This document shows, one piece after another, positions 25,501 to 33,253 of a stretch of DNA of 64,000 nucleotides (its first letter is position 1; each line of letters begins with the position of its first letter). Source of the DNA: Pseudomonas sp. UBA4617 (GTDB lineage Bacteria; Pseudomonadota; Gammaproteobacteria; Pseudomonadales; Pseudomonadaceae); NCBI RefSeq assembly GCF_002386445.1, contig NZ_DGIR01000021.1, positions 124,001-188,000 on the forward strand, in the 5' to 3' direction. Below the pieces are notes generated by a model. The model ran no database searches and had not been told where the DNA came from. It saw nothing but the letters and a program-made list of their open reading frames with translations. The translations under genes and the position numbers were made by a program.

Positions 25501-26058
25501 TCACAGCCCCTTGACGGCGAAAATGCCGTTGGCGTTGCGCCAGTAGCCTTTGTAGTCCATGCCGTAGCCGAAGATGTAGCGGTCGACGCAGGGCAGGCCC
25601 ACGTAGTCGGCCTTGAGGTCCGGGCTGGCCTTGCGGTCATGGTCCTTGTCGATCAGTACTGCGGTGTGCACCGAACGCGCGCCGGCATGCTTGCAGAACT
25701 CGATGATGGCGCCAAGGGTGTGACCTTCATCGAGGATGTCATCGACGATCAAGACGTCACGGTCGATGAACGACACTTCCGGTTTGGCCTTCCAGAACAA
25801 CTCGCCGCCGCTGGTCTGGTTGCGGTAGCGGGTGGCGTGCAGGTAGCTGGCCTCCAGCGGGAAATGCAAGTGGGTCAGCAGTTTGCCGGAGAAGATCAGG
25901 CCGCCGTTCATCACGCAGAATACCACCGGGTTCTTGTCGTGCAGGTCGTTGCAGATCTGCGCGCCGACTTTGGCGATGGCCGCTTCGACTTCGGCTTCGG
26001 TGTACAGGCAGTCAGCTTCACGCATGACTTGACGGATATGCTCGAGATCGGCGGACAT
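25501..26058 (-). CDS. hpt: hypoxanthine-guanine phosphoribosyltransferase
   Basis: Protein of 185 aa. The PRPP-binding motif VLIVDDILDEGHTL is at residues 102-115, the N-terminal FCVMNGGLIFSG block binds pyrophosphate, and the C-terminal KADYVGLPCVDRY lysine contacts the purine base. It converts hypoxanthine or guanine plus PRPP to IMP or GMP in purine salvage. GGAG lies before ATG 26058, and the longer open frame has no such signal. Divergent from upp; a palindrome TAGATTAATCTA lies between them. Confidence 0.93.
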   Translation of the reverse strand: MSADLEHIRQVMREADCLYTEAEVEAAIAKVGAQICNDLHDKNPVVFCVMNGGLIFSGKLLTHLHFPLEASYLHATRYRNQTSGGELFWKAKPEVSFIDRDVLIVDDILDEGHTLGAIIEFCKHAGARSVHTAVLIDKDHDRKASPDLKADYVGLPCVDRYIFGYGMDYKGYWRNANGIFAVKGL

Positions 26059-26170
26059 GGCGCTCTCCGGGTGGCATTTTGGAAAAGCGGGCAAAGGTAC
26101 GCATCCGCTCGTCACAGATCAAGCATTTATGGACTAACGTCCAAATGACCAGACGACAGCACAGGCTGAA

Positions 26171-26182
26171 TAGATTAATCTA
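26171..26182. promoter_or_regulatory. perfect 12-bp palindrome between hpt and upp
   Basis: TAGATTAATCTA is self-complementary and AT-rich within otherwise GC-rich sequence, 35 nt before upp. It could be an operator for a dimeric regulator of nucleotide salvage; no known consensus is claimed. Confidence 0.35.
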
Positions 26183-26216
26183 GCGCGGTTTTTTTGCCCG
26201 CCTTTCGGAGCCCCCT

Positions 26217-26855
26217 ATGCCCACTCGTGAGATCCGCCATCCGCTGATCCGCCACAAGCTCGGCCTGATGCGCCGTGCCGATATCAGCACCAAGAATTTT
26301 CGCGAACTCGCCCAGGAAGTCGGCGCGCTCCTGACTTACGAAGCGACCCAGGACCTGCCGCTGGAAAGCTACGAGATCGACGGCTGGTGTGGCAAGGTGC
26401 AAGTTGAAAAGATCGCTGGCAAGAAGATTACCGTGGTGCCGATCCTGCGCGCCGGCATCGGCATGCTCGACGGTGTGCTCAGCCTGATCCCGGGGGCCAA
26501 GGTCAGCGCGGTCGGTGTTGCGCGCAACGAAGAAACCCTCGAAGCCCACACCTACCTGGAAAAGCTCGCGCCGGACATCAACCAGCGCCTGGCCCTGATC
26601 ATCGACCCGATGCTGGCCACCGGCGGTTCGATGGTCGCCACCATCGACCTGCTGAAGAAGGCTGGCTGCAAAGAGATCCGTGCCATGGTCCTGGTGGCCG
26701 CGCCAGAAGGCATCGAAGTGGTGGAAAAAGCCCACCCGGACGTACAGATCTACACCGCGTCGATCGACCAGCACCTGAACGAACACGGCTACATCGTGCC
26801 AGGCCTGGGCGATGCCGGTGACAAGATCTTCGGCACCAAGCAAAAGGACGCCTGA
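26217..26855 (+). CDS. upp: uracil phosphoribosyltransferase
   Basis: Protein of 212 aa, normal Upp length. The PRPP site appears as IIDPMLATGGSM near residues 128-139, and the C-terminal uracil-binding YIVPGLGDAGDK is present. It forms UMP from uracil and PRPP. The N-terminal THEIRHPLIRHKLGLMR-like block is typical. CGGAG precedes the ATG. Two bases separate its stop from the uracil permease start, so uptake and salvage of uracil are cotranscribed. Confidence 0.95.
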   Translation: MPTREIRHPLIRHKLGLMRRADISTKNFRELAQEVGALLTYEATQDLPLESYEIDGWCGKVQVEKIAGKKITVVPILRAGIGMLDGVLSLIPGAKVSAVGVARNEETLEAHTYLEKLAPDINQRLALIIDPMLATGGSMVATIDLLKKAGCKEIRAMVLVAAPEGIEVVEKAHPDVQIYTASIDQHLNEHGYIVPGLGDAGDKIFGTKQKDA

Positions 26856-26857
26856 CC

Positions 26858-28129
26858 ATGCAGGACGGCTTCAACGACCCGCTCTGGCGCCAGGTCGTTT
26901 CGGGCGCGCAGATGCTCTTCGTGGCATTCGGCGCGCTGGTGCTGATGCCGCTGATCACCGGCCTCGACCCGAACGTCGCGCTGTTCACCGCCGGCATCGG
27001 CACCTTGCTGTTCCAGTTGGTCACCGGCCGCCAGGTCCCGGTGTTCCTGGCCTCGAGCTTCGCCTTCATCACCCCGATCATCCTCGCCAAGGGCCAGTTC
27101 GGCCTGGCCGAGACCATGGGCGGCGTGATGGCCGCAGGCTTCGTCTACACCTTCATGGGCCTGATGGTGAAAATCAAAGGCACCGGTTTCATCGACCGCA
27201 TGCTGCCGCCGGTGGTAATCGGCCCGGTGATCATCTCCATCGGCCTGGCCATGGCACCGATCGCCGCCAACATGGCGATGGGCAAGGCCGGGGACGGCAG
27301 CGTGCTGCTGCCGTACAAGACCGCCATGCTGATCTCCATGCCCGCGCTGCTGACCACGCTGATCGTCGCCGTGTTCGGCAAGGGCATCTTCCGCCTGGTG
27401 CCGATCATTGCCGGGGTGCTGGTCGGCTTTGCCCTGTCGTTCGCCTTTGGCGTGGTCGACACTGGCAAAATCGCCGCTGCCCCGTGGCTTGAGCTACCCA
27501 ACTTCACCGCGCCGGCATTCAACTGGCAGGCCATCCTGTTCATCGTCCCGGTCGCCCTGGCACCGGCGATCGAGCACATCGGCGGGGTGATTGCGGTCGG
27601 CAGCGTGACCGGCCGCGACTACCTGAAGAAGCCCGGCCTGCACCGCACCCTGCTGGGTGACGGCCTGGCCACCACCGCCGCCGGCCTGTTCGGTGGTCCG
27701 CCCAACACCACCTACGCCGAAGTGACCGGCGCGGTGATGCTGACCAAGAACTACAACCCGAAAATCATGACCTGGGCGGCGATCTTCGCCATTACCCTGG
27801 CCTTCATCGGCAAGTTCGGCGCGCTGCTTCAGAGCATTCCGGTACCGGTGATGGGCGGCATCCTGTGCCTGCTGTTTGGCTCGATCGCAGCGGTGGGCAT
27901 GAATACCATGATCCGTCACAAGATCGACCTGGCCGAAGCGCGCAACCTGGTGATCGTTTCGGTCACCCTGGTGTTCGGTATCGGCGGCGTGCTCATCGGC
28001 AGCGGCGACGGCCCGGATGACTGGGGCCTGAAAGGCATCGCCCTGTGCGCCATCGTGGCTATCGCCCTGAACCTGATTCTGCCGGGGAATGATGGCTGGA
28101 AGCACAAGAATCGGGACGATCAGCCTTGA
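26858..28129 (+). CDS. uraA: uracil permease, NCS2 family
   Basis: Protein of 423 aa with about 14 membrane segments of the nucleobase:cation symporter-2 family. Family blocks seen include VPVFLASSFAFITPI near residue 57 and, in TM10, GGPPNTTYAEVTGAV (around residue 277), the substrate-contacting region of UraA. It imports uracil with protons across the inner membrane. It begins two bases after upp with AAGGA upstream inside upp. Ends at a long inverted repeat (28131-28176). Confidence 0.93.
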   Translation: MQDGFNDPLWRQVVSGAQMLFVAFGALVLMPLITGLDPNVALFTAGIGTLLFQLVTGRQVPVFLASSFAFITPIILAKGQFGLAETMGGVMAAGFVYTFMGLMVKIKGTGFIDRMLPPVVIGPVIISIGLAMAPIAANMAMGKAGDGSVLLPYKTAMLISMPALLTTLIVAVFGKGIFRLVPIIAGVLVGFALSFAFGVVDTGKIAAAPWLELPNFTAPAFNWQAILFIVPVALAPAIEHIGGVIAVGSVTGRDYLKKPGLHRTLLGDGLATTAAGLFGGPPNTTYAEVTGAVMLTKNYNPKIMTWAAIFAITLAFIGKFGALLQSIPVPVMGGILCLLFGSIAAVGMNTMIRHKIDLAEARNLVIVSVTLVFGIGGVLIGSGDGPDDWGLKGIALCAIVAIALNLILPGNDGWKHKNRDDQP

Positions 28130-28130
28130 C

Positions 28131-28176
28131 CTGATCTGGCCTCTTCGCGGCTCCACCCGTGAAGAGGCCAGATCAG
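28131..28176. terminator. long hairpin after uraA, REP-like core
   Basis: CTGATCTGGCCTCTTCGCGG pairs with CCGTGAAGAGGCCAGATCAG over 20 bp with one G-T pair and a 6-nt loop. The CCTCTTCGCGG core resembles P. putida REP sequences. It lies between the converging uraA and hemH genes. Confidence 0.7.
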
Positions 28177-28188
28177 ACGCCCTGAGAA

Positions 28189-29205
28189 TCAGGCCTTTTC
28201 GCACATATCAGCCAGCACCCTCACCCACTCCGGATGATCATTCAGGCACGGCACCAGCACCAGTTCCTGCCCCCCTGCCTCGACAAACTGCTCACGGCCA
28301 CGCATGCCGATCTCTTCCAGCGTTTCGATGCAATCGGCGACGAACGCCGGGCACATCACCAGCAGCTTCTTCACCCCGGCCCTGGCCAGCTCGTCCAGGC
28401 GTGTCTCGGTATAGGGTTCGATCCACTTGTCCCGGCCCAACCGCGACTGGAACGAGACAGACCATTTGCCATCGGCAATGCCCATTTTCCGCGCAAAAGC
28501 GTTGGCCGTGGCCAGGCATTGCCCACGGTAGCAGACCGCCCGCACTTCGGCGGGCGCACCGTGACAGCAATCGGCAGCACGCAGGTCGTGCTTGCTACCT
28601 TTGGGGAACAACTTCTTCAGGTGTCGCTCCGGCAGGCCGTGGAAGCTGAGCAGCACGTGGTCATAAGACTGCTCCAGGTAGGGACGGGCGCTGGCGGCCA
28701 GCGCCTCGATATAGTCCGGGTGCGCATAAAACGGCTGCAGCACGCGCATCTGCAACGCAAGCCGCTGCTCAGCGATGGTCTGCCTTGCCTGCTCCACTAC
28801 CGTGGTTACCGTGCTGTCGGCGAACTGTGGGTAAAGCGGTGCCAAGGTCACCTTGCGCACGCCTTGTTGCGCCAGCCGCCCCAGCACTTCAGGCAACGCC
28901 GGCTGGCCATAGCGCATGGCAATTTCCACCGGGCCATGCGGCCAGTGCCCCACCATCGCCGCCTGCAGACGCCGGGTCAGCACCACCAATGGCGAACCCT
29001 CGTCCCACCAGATAGAGGCATAGGCATGCGCCGACTGCTCCGGGCGCTTGATCAGGATCAGCGACACCAGCAGGCGCCGCAGCGGCCATGGCAGGTCGAC
29101 CACATACGGGTCCATGAGAAACTGGTCGAGGTAACGGCGCACATCGGCCACCGAAGTGGAGGCAGGGGAACCCAGGTTGACCAGCAGCAGGGCGTGATCG
29201 GTCAT
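28189..29205 (-). CDS. hemH: ferrochelatase
   Basis: Protein of 338 aa. The catalytic His is about residue 186 in LLSFHGLPERHLKKLF, and the downstream block SRLGRDKWIEPYT supplies the conserved acidic residue. It inserts Fe2+ into protoporphyrin IX, the last step of protoheme synthesis. AGGA lies 6 nt before ATG 29205. It is second in an operon with the TIGR01777 epimerase gene (13-nt gap), and that operon faces a promoter region with a PplR-type light-response box. Confidence 0.95.
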   Translation of the reverse strand: MTDHALLLVNLGSPASTSVADVRRYLDQFLMDPYVVDLPWPLRRLLVSLILIKRPEQSAHAYASIWWDEGSPLVVLTRRLQAAMVGHWPHGPVEIAMRYGQPALPEVLGRLAQQGVRKVTLAPLYPQFADSTVTTVVEQARQTIAEQRLALQMRVLQPFYAHPDYIEALAASARPYLEQSYDHVLLSFHGLPERHLKKLFPKGSKHDLRAADCCHGAPAEVRAVCYRGQCLATANAFARKMGIADGKWSVSFQSRLGRDKWIEPYTETRLDELARAGVKKLLVMCPAFVADCIETLEEIGMRGREQFVEAGGQELVLVPCLNDHPEWVRVLADMCEKA

Positions 29206-29218
29206 GCAGCGTCCTATG

Positions 29219-30124
29219 TCAGAGTTGGCCGGACAGGTTGTCCAGGGCCGATTGCAGATCGTTGAAGCGGAAGATGAAGCCTGCCGCCAGCAAGCGTACC
29301 GGGCGGGCGCGCTGGCCGCCGAGCAGCAGGACCGACAGCTCGCCCAGGCCGGCCTTGAGCAGCAGTGCCGGCATTGGCAGCAACGCCGGGCGGTGCAAGG
29401 TGCGGCCCAGGCGCGTGGCGAATTCGCGGTTGCGCACGGGCTCCGGGGCGCAGGCATTATAAGGACCGCTGGCGTCCTTGTGCTGCAAGAGAAAATCAAT
29501 CAGGGCGACCTGGTCGTCTATATGGATCCATGGCATCCACTGGCGCCCGTTGCCCAAAGGCCCGCCCAGCCCCAACTTGAAGGGCGTGCGCAGGCGCGAC
29601 AAAAAGCCACCATCAGCGGCCAGGACCAGCCCGGTGCGTACCAGTACCACGCGAATGCCCTGGGCCTGGGAACGCAGCGCGGTTTCTTCCCAGGCAATAC
29701 ACAACTGGCTGGCGAAATCTTCCCGCACCGGTGGTGAACCCTCGCTCAACTCGCGTTCGCCACCATCCCCGTACCAGCCTACCGCCGAACCGGAAATCAG
29801 CACTTCCGGGCGCTGCTCACGGGTGCCCAGCCAGCTCAGCAACTGCTCGGTAAGGGTGACGCGGCTGGCCCACAACAGGTTGCGCCTGGCCGCCGTCCAG
29901 GGCCGGTCTGCAATCGGAGCACCGGCCAGGTTGACCACCGCATCCAGCCGCTCGTCTGCCTCCAGTTGCTCCAGCCGGGCGATACCGCGCACACCGGCCC
30001 CGCAGATTGCCGGCACCTGTTCAGGTCGCCGGCTCCACACCGTCAGTCGATGCCCCTGGCCAAGCCAGTACCGGCACAGGTGCCGGCCGATCAACCCGGT
30101 GCCGCCTGTCAGCAATATATGCAT
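29219..30124 (-). CDS. TIGR01777-family SDR epimerase (YfcH-like)
   Basis: Protein of 301 aa. The N-terminal nucleotide-binding motif is MHILLTGGTGLIGRHL (GxxGxxG, residues 7-13). Conserved VNLAGAPIADRPWT and SGSAVGWYGDGG blocks define the TIGR01777 family, and a C-terminal DUF1731-type region follows. Substrate unknown. AGGAC precedes the ATG. First gene of a two-gene operon with hemH. In several Pseudomonas genomes the pair neighbours the photolyase operon, as here. Confidence 0.9.
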   Translation of the reverse strand: MHILLTGGTGLIGRHLCRYWLGQGHRLTVWSRRPEQVPAICGAGVRGIARLEQLEADERLDAVVNLAGAPIADRPWTAARRNLLWASRVTLTEQLLSWLGTREQRPEVLISGSAVGWYGDGGERELSEGSPPVREDFASQLCIAWEETALRSQAQGIRVVLVRTGLVLAADGGFLSRLRTPFKLGLGGPLGNGRQWMPWIHIDDQVALIDFLLQHKDASGPYNACAPEPVRNREFATRLGRTLHRPALLPMPALLLKAGLGELSVLLLGGQRARPVRLLAAGFIFRFNDLQSALDNLSGQL

Positions 30125-30237
30125 GGCTGTGTCCTCGCAGAATGCGGCGGTGGTCTATTTTTAACGACAAGGCACTTTTTTGACCCGACGCTCTCGGATA
30201 AACATAGGCCAAGCTGCCCGCCAAAGCGGCATAACCT

Positions 30238-30261
30238 TATACAGTATTTATGCATTGTACA
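30238..30261 (+). promoter_or_regulatory. PplR/LitR-type operator before the FAD gene
   Basis: TATACA (30238-30243) and TGTACA (30256-30261) are separated by exactly 12 nt, matching the direct repeat T(G/A)TACA-N12-TGTACA reported for PplR1 of P. putida KT2440. A TTGACA follows at 30269-30274 as a possible -35 for the FAD gene. The site also faces the divergent TIGR01777-hemH operon. Confidence 0.75.
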
Positions 30262-30311
30262 GGTTTGTTTGACAGCGTAGTCTGCTTACAGCACGGTTTA
30301 AAGAGGCCATC

Positions 30312-31298
30312 ATGACAGTACCAATCGCCATCATCGGGGCCGGTATCGCCGGCCTGTCTGCCGCCCAGGCCTTGCAGAAGGCCGGGCAATCCGTGCACTT
30401 GTTCGACAAAGGCCATGGCAGTGGCGGGCGCATGGCCAGCAAGCGCAGCGAAGCGGGCGCGCTGGATCTCGGTGCCCAGTACTTCACCGCCCGTGACCGG
30501 CGCTTTGTCGAGCAGGTACAGCAATGGGTCGCCGCCGGCTGGGCCGAGCAATGGAAGCCGCAGCTGTACAACTATCGCGATGGTCAACTCAGCCCCTCGC
30601 CGGACGAACAGACGCGCTGGGTGGGCGTGCCGCGCATGAGCGCCATTACCCGCGGCCTGCTCAAGGATGTGACGGTCAACTTTGGCTGCCGCATCGCCGA
30701 GGTGTTCCGCGGCAAGCAGTACTGGCACCTGCAGGATACCGAAGGCTGCAGTCATGGCCCCTTCAGCCGCGTGGTCATCGCCGTGCCGGCTCCACAGGCC
30801 ACGCCACTGCTGGCTGCTACCCCGAAGCTCGCCGCAGTGGCAGCGGGGGTGCAGATGGAACCCACCTGGGCCGTGGCCGTGGCTTTCCAGCCTTCCCTCG
30901 ACACGCCTATGCAAGGCTGCTTCGTGCAGGACAACCCGCTCGACTGGGTGGCCCGCAACCGTAGCAAACCAGGCCGTGACGAGCAGCTCGACACCTGGGT
31001 GCTGCACGCCACCTCGACTTGGAGCCGACAACATATCGACCTGCCCAAGGAAGAGGTGATCGAGCAGCTGTGGGGCGAATTCGCCGAGCTTGTCGGCTGC
31101 GTGGTGCCGGCGCCGACCTTTGCCTTGGCCCACCGCTGGCTGTACGCCCGCCCAACCAGCAACCACGAGTGGGGGGCGTTGGCCGATGCCGACCAGGGTT
31201 TGTATGCCTGTGGCGACTGGTGCCTGTCCGGGCGTGTCGAGGGCGCCTGGCTGAGTGGCCAGGAAGCCGCACGGCGGCTGCTTGAACACCTTGAGTGA
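30312..31298 (+). CDS. renalase-like NAD(P)/FAD-dependent oxidoreductase
   Basis: Protein of 328 aa. The N-terminus has the dinucleotide motif AIIGAGIAGLSAAQAL (from about residue 6), then GHGSGGRMASKRSEAG and DLGAQYFTARD, and near the C-terminus LYACGDWCLSGRVEGAWLSG, the second FAD contact. This set is typical of the renalase/amine-oxidase-like family. Substrate not known. AGAGG precedes the ATG. The promoter carries a PplR-type direct repeat, so light induction is inferred. It is followed by a second and third box and the photolyase operon. Confidence 0.87.
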   Translation: MTVPIAIIGAGIAGLSAAQALQKAGQSVHLFDKGHGSGGRMASKRSEAGALDLGAQYFTARDRRFVEQVQQWVAAGWAEQWKPQLYNYRDGQLSPSPDEQTRWVGVPRMSAITRGLLKDVTVNFGCRIAEVFRGKQYWHLQDTEGCSHGPFSRVVIAVPAPQATPLLAATPKLAAVAAGVQMEPTWAVAVAFQPSLDTPMQGCFVQDNPLDWVARNRSKPGRDEQLDTWVLHATSTWSRQHIDLPKEEVIEQLWGEFAELVGCVVPAPTFALAHRWLYARPTSNHEWGALADADQGLYACGDWCLSGRVEGAWLSGQEAARRLLEHLE

Positions 31299-31304
31299 CG
31301 AAGC

Positions 31305-31328
31305 TATACAAAAATACTAGTTTGCATA
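31305..31328 (+). promoter_or_regulatory. possible degenerate PplR-type box
   Basis: TATACA (31305-31310) has a TGCATA 12 nt further on (31323-31328). Spacing fits the PplR repeat, but the second half-site differs at two positions. It lies 27 nt upstream of a better box, so it may be an auxiliary site. Confidence 0.35.
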
Positions 31329-31354
31329 ACGGCTCGGCTGTGCTGGAATAAACC

Positions 31355-31378
31355 TGTACAAGATTCTTTTCTCGTACA
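31355..31378 (+). promoter_or_regulatory. PplR/LitR-type operator before the photolyase operon
   Basis: TGTACA (31355-31360) and CGTACA (31373-31378) lie 12 nt apart. Flanking bases match the folE site closely: TGTACAAGATT and GTACAGGTTT occur at both. The box ends 17 nt before the start codon, so bound protein would block promoter or ribosome-site transcription. Confidence 0.75.
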
Positions 31379-31395
31379 GGTTTATGGAGACAGCC

Positions 31396-32364
31396 ATGCA
31401 CGACCCCTCCACTCATCGCAAGCCGCGCATTGCCATCAGCGCCTGCCTGATCGGCCAAAGCGTGCGCTACAACGGCGGCCATAAGGCTTCCGACCTGTGT
31501 CGCACGCAGCTCGAGGAACACTTCGACTGGTTGCCTGTATGCCCGGAGGTGGCCATTGGCCTCGGCACACCGCGCGACCCCATTCGCCTGGTCGGCGACC
31601 CCGAGCGACCGGAAGTGGTCGGTACCCGCAACGCCGACATCTACCTGACCGGGCCGCTGCGCAGCTACGGTGAGCAAATGGCTGCGGAACTCGATGAAAT
31701 TTGTGGCTACATCTTCATGCAAAAGTCGCCGTCCTGCGGACTGGAGCGGGTCAAGGTGTACCAGGACAATGGCCGCCCGGCCATCAATAGCGGGCGTGGC
31801 GCGTATGCCCAGGCGTTTTGCGCACAGCGCCCGGACCTGCCCGTTGAAGAGGAAGGCCGCCTGCATGATGCCGTGCTGCGCGAGAACTTCGTCAGCCGGG
31901 TGTATGCCTATGCCGACTGGCAGCGTTTGCTGGCCGAGGGCCTGAGCCGCGGAGCGCTGGTGCAGTTCCATTCGCGCTACAAGTACCTGCTGATGGCCAA
32001 CAATCCCCAGGCCTACCGCACCCTGGGGCGCCTGCTTGGCAGCATGCGCCGCGAAGACGACCCGCAAAGCATAGGCCCCCGCTACTTCAGCCAGCTGATG
32101 CAGGCGCTGCGCCGCTGCGCCAGCCGCGGCACACATGGCAATGTACTGCGGCACCTGAGTGGCTACTTCAAGGACGCCCTGACGCCACAGGACAAGGCCG
32201 AACTGCAGGCCATCATCGGCCAGTACCAGCAAGGCATGGTACCGCTGGTCGTGCCACTGACCTTGCTCAAGCACCATTTGCGCAAGCACCCCGATCCGTA
32301 TCTGCTGCAACAGACCTACCTGCAGCCGCACCCAGAGAGCCTGGGGCTGCGCAATGCTGTCTGA
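31396..32364 (+). CDS. DUF523-DUF1722 fusion protein
   Basis: Protein of 322 aa. The N-terminal half (about 10-160) is DUF523, with cysteine motifs ISACLIGQSVRYNGGHK, CPEVAIGLGTPRDP and KSPSCGLERVKVY that could bind a metal or cluster. The C-terminal half (about 190-310) is DUF1722, the YbgA-like domain often found beside photolyase genes. Biochemistry unknown. ATG 31396 is chosen because GGAG lies 6 nt upstream; the ATG at 31384 overlaps that site. First gene of the light-linked operon, overlapping the regulator by 11 nt. Confidence 0.88.
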   Translation: MHDPSTHRKPRIAISACLIGQSVRYNGGHKASDLCRTQLEEHFDWLPVCPEVAIGLGTPRDPIRLVGDPERPEVVGTRNADIYLTGPLRSYGEQMAAELDEICGYIFMQKSPSCGLERVKVYQDNGRPAINSGRGAYAQAFCAQRPDLPVEEEGRLHDAVLRENFVSRVYAYADWQRLLAEGLSRGALVQFHSRYKYLLMANNPQAYRTLGRLLGSMRREDDPQSIGPRYFSQLMQALRRCASRGTHGNVLRHLSGYFKDALTPQDKAELQAIIGQYQQGMVPLVVPLTLLKHHLRKHPDPYLLQQTYLQPHPESLGLRNAV

Positions 32365-33253
32365 GATCCTCCTGCCCATCGGCGAGCTTGCCCGCCGTAC
32401 TGGCGTCAACCCGGTTACCTTGCGGGCCTGGGAGCGGCGTTACGGTTTGCTCAAGCCCCAGCGCACGGCCAAGGGGCACCGCCTGTACCCACTGGCCCAG
32501 GTCGAACGGGTGGAGGCGATCCTCGCCTGGCTGCAACGTGGCGCATCGGTCAGCCAGGTCGGCGAGCTTCTCGACAAGCCCACCGCCACGCCGCCCAAAG
32601 GGGATTGGCAAGCCCGGCAGTTCCAGCTGGTCGATGCCATCGCCAATCTTTCACAACGTGCGCTCGACCAGCAGCTCAACCAGGCCATGGCGCTATACCC
32701 GGCGGTTACCCTGTGTGAACAACTGCTGCTACCGCTGCTCGACATTCTTGAACTGCGCTGGCGCAACTACTTCAATGCCGGGCTGGAGCAGATTTTCTTC
32801 AACACATGGTTGCGCAGCAAGCTCGGCGCCCGGGTCTATCACGACAACCAGTTGTTGCCAGGCCCGGCGGTGTTGCTGGCCGATGACTACCAGCGCGACT
32901 TCAACCCCGAATTGTGGTTATGCGCCTGGTTGCTGACCAACAATGGTATTGCGGTCGAAGTGCTGGAGCATCCCATCGGCGCTGCACAGCTCAGTCATGC
33001 CGCCACTTCCCTCAAGGTGCGCGCGGTCATCCTGCACCTTGGCCCGCGCATCGATGCAAAGGCGCTGCAACGCATGCTGCGCAGCTTGCCAGTTCCCGCC
33101 CTGCTGGGCGGCTCGACACTGGCCATGCACGAAGTGCCGCTGGCCAACCTCGACCATCGCGCCCTCTCCTTCTTCGACACCCCACACGCAGCCCTGCGCT
33201 TGCTTCAGGGCACTGACAGGCCGCCTTCAGGACCGGACTCATCATGCACTTGA
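32354..33253 (+). CDS. pplR1: LitR/PplR-type MerR-family light-response regulator
   Basis: Protein of 299 aa. Residues 7-75 are a MerR helix-turn-helix (PIGELARRTGVNPVTLRAWE, then RYGLLKP). The rest resembles the CarH/LitR C-terminal region, but the cobalamin His motif (ERHELG in CarH) reads QRDFNP at 180-185, and the Trp-x9-Glu-His capping motif is W136-x8-EQ. This suits class II LitR proteins, reported to need LOV photoreceptors rather than B12. It probably represses the T(G/A)TACA-N12-TGTACA promoters in the dark, including its own. The name is by gene context with KT2440. Overlaps both neighbours. Confidence 0.85.
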   Translation: MLSEILLPIGELARRTGVNPVTLRAWERRYGLLKPQRTAKGHRLYPLAQVERVEAILAWLQRGASVSQVGELLDKPTATPPKGDWQARQFQLVDAIANLSQRALDQQLNQAMALYPAVTLCEQLLLPLLDILELRWRNYFNAGLEQIFFNTWLRSKLGARVYHDNQLLPGPAVLLADDYQRDFNPELWLCAWLLTNNGIAVEVLEHPIGAAQLSHAATSLKVRAVILHLGPRIDAKALQRMLRSLPVPALLGGSTLAMHEVPLANLDHRALSFFDTPHAALRLLQGTDRPPSGPDSSCT

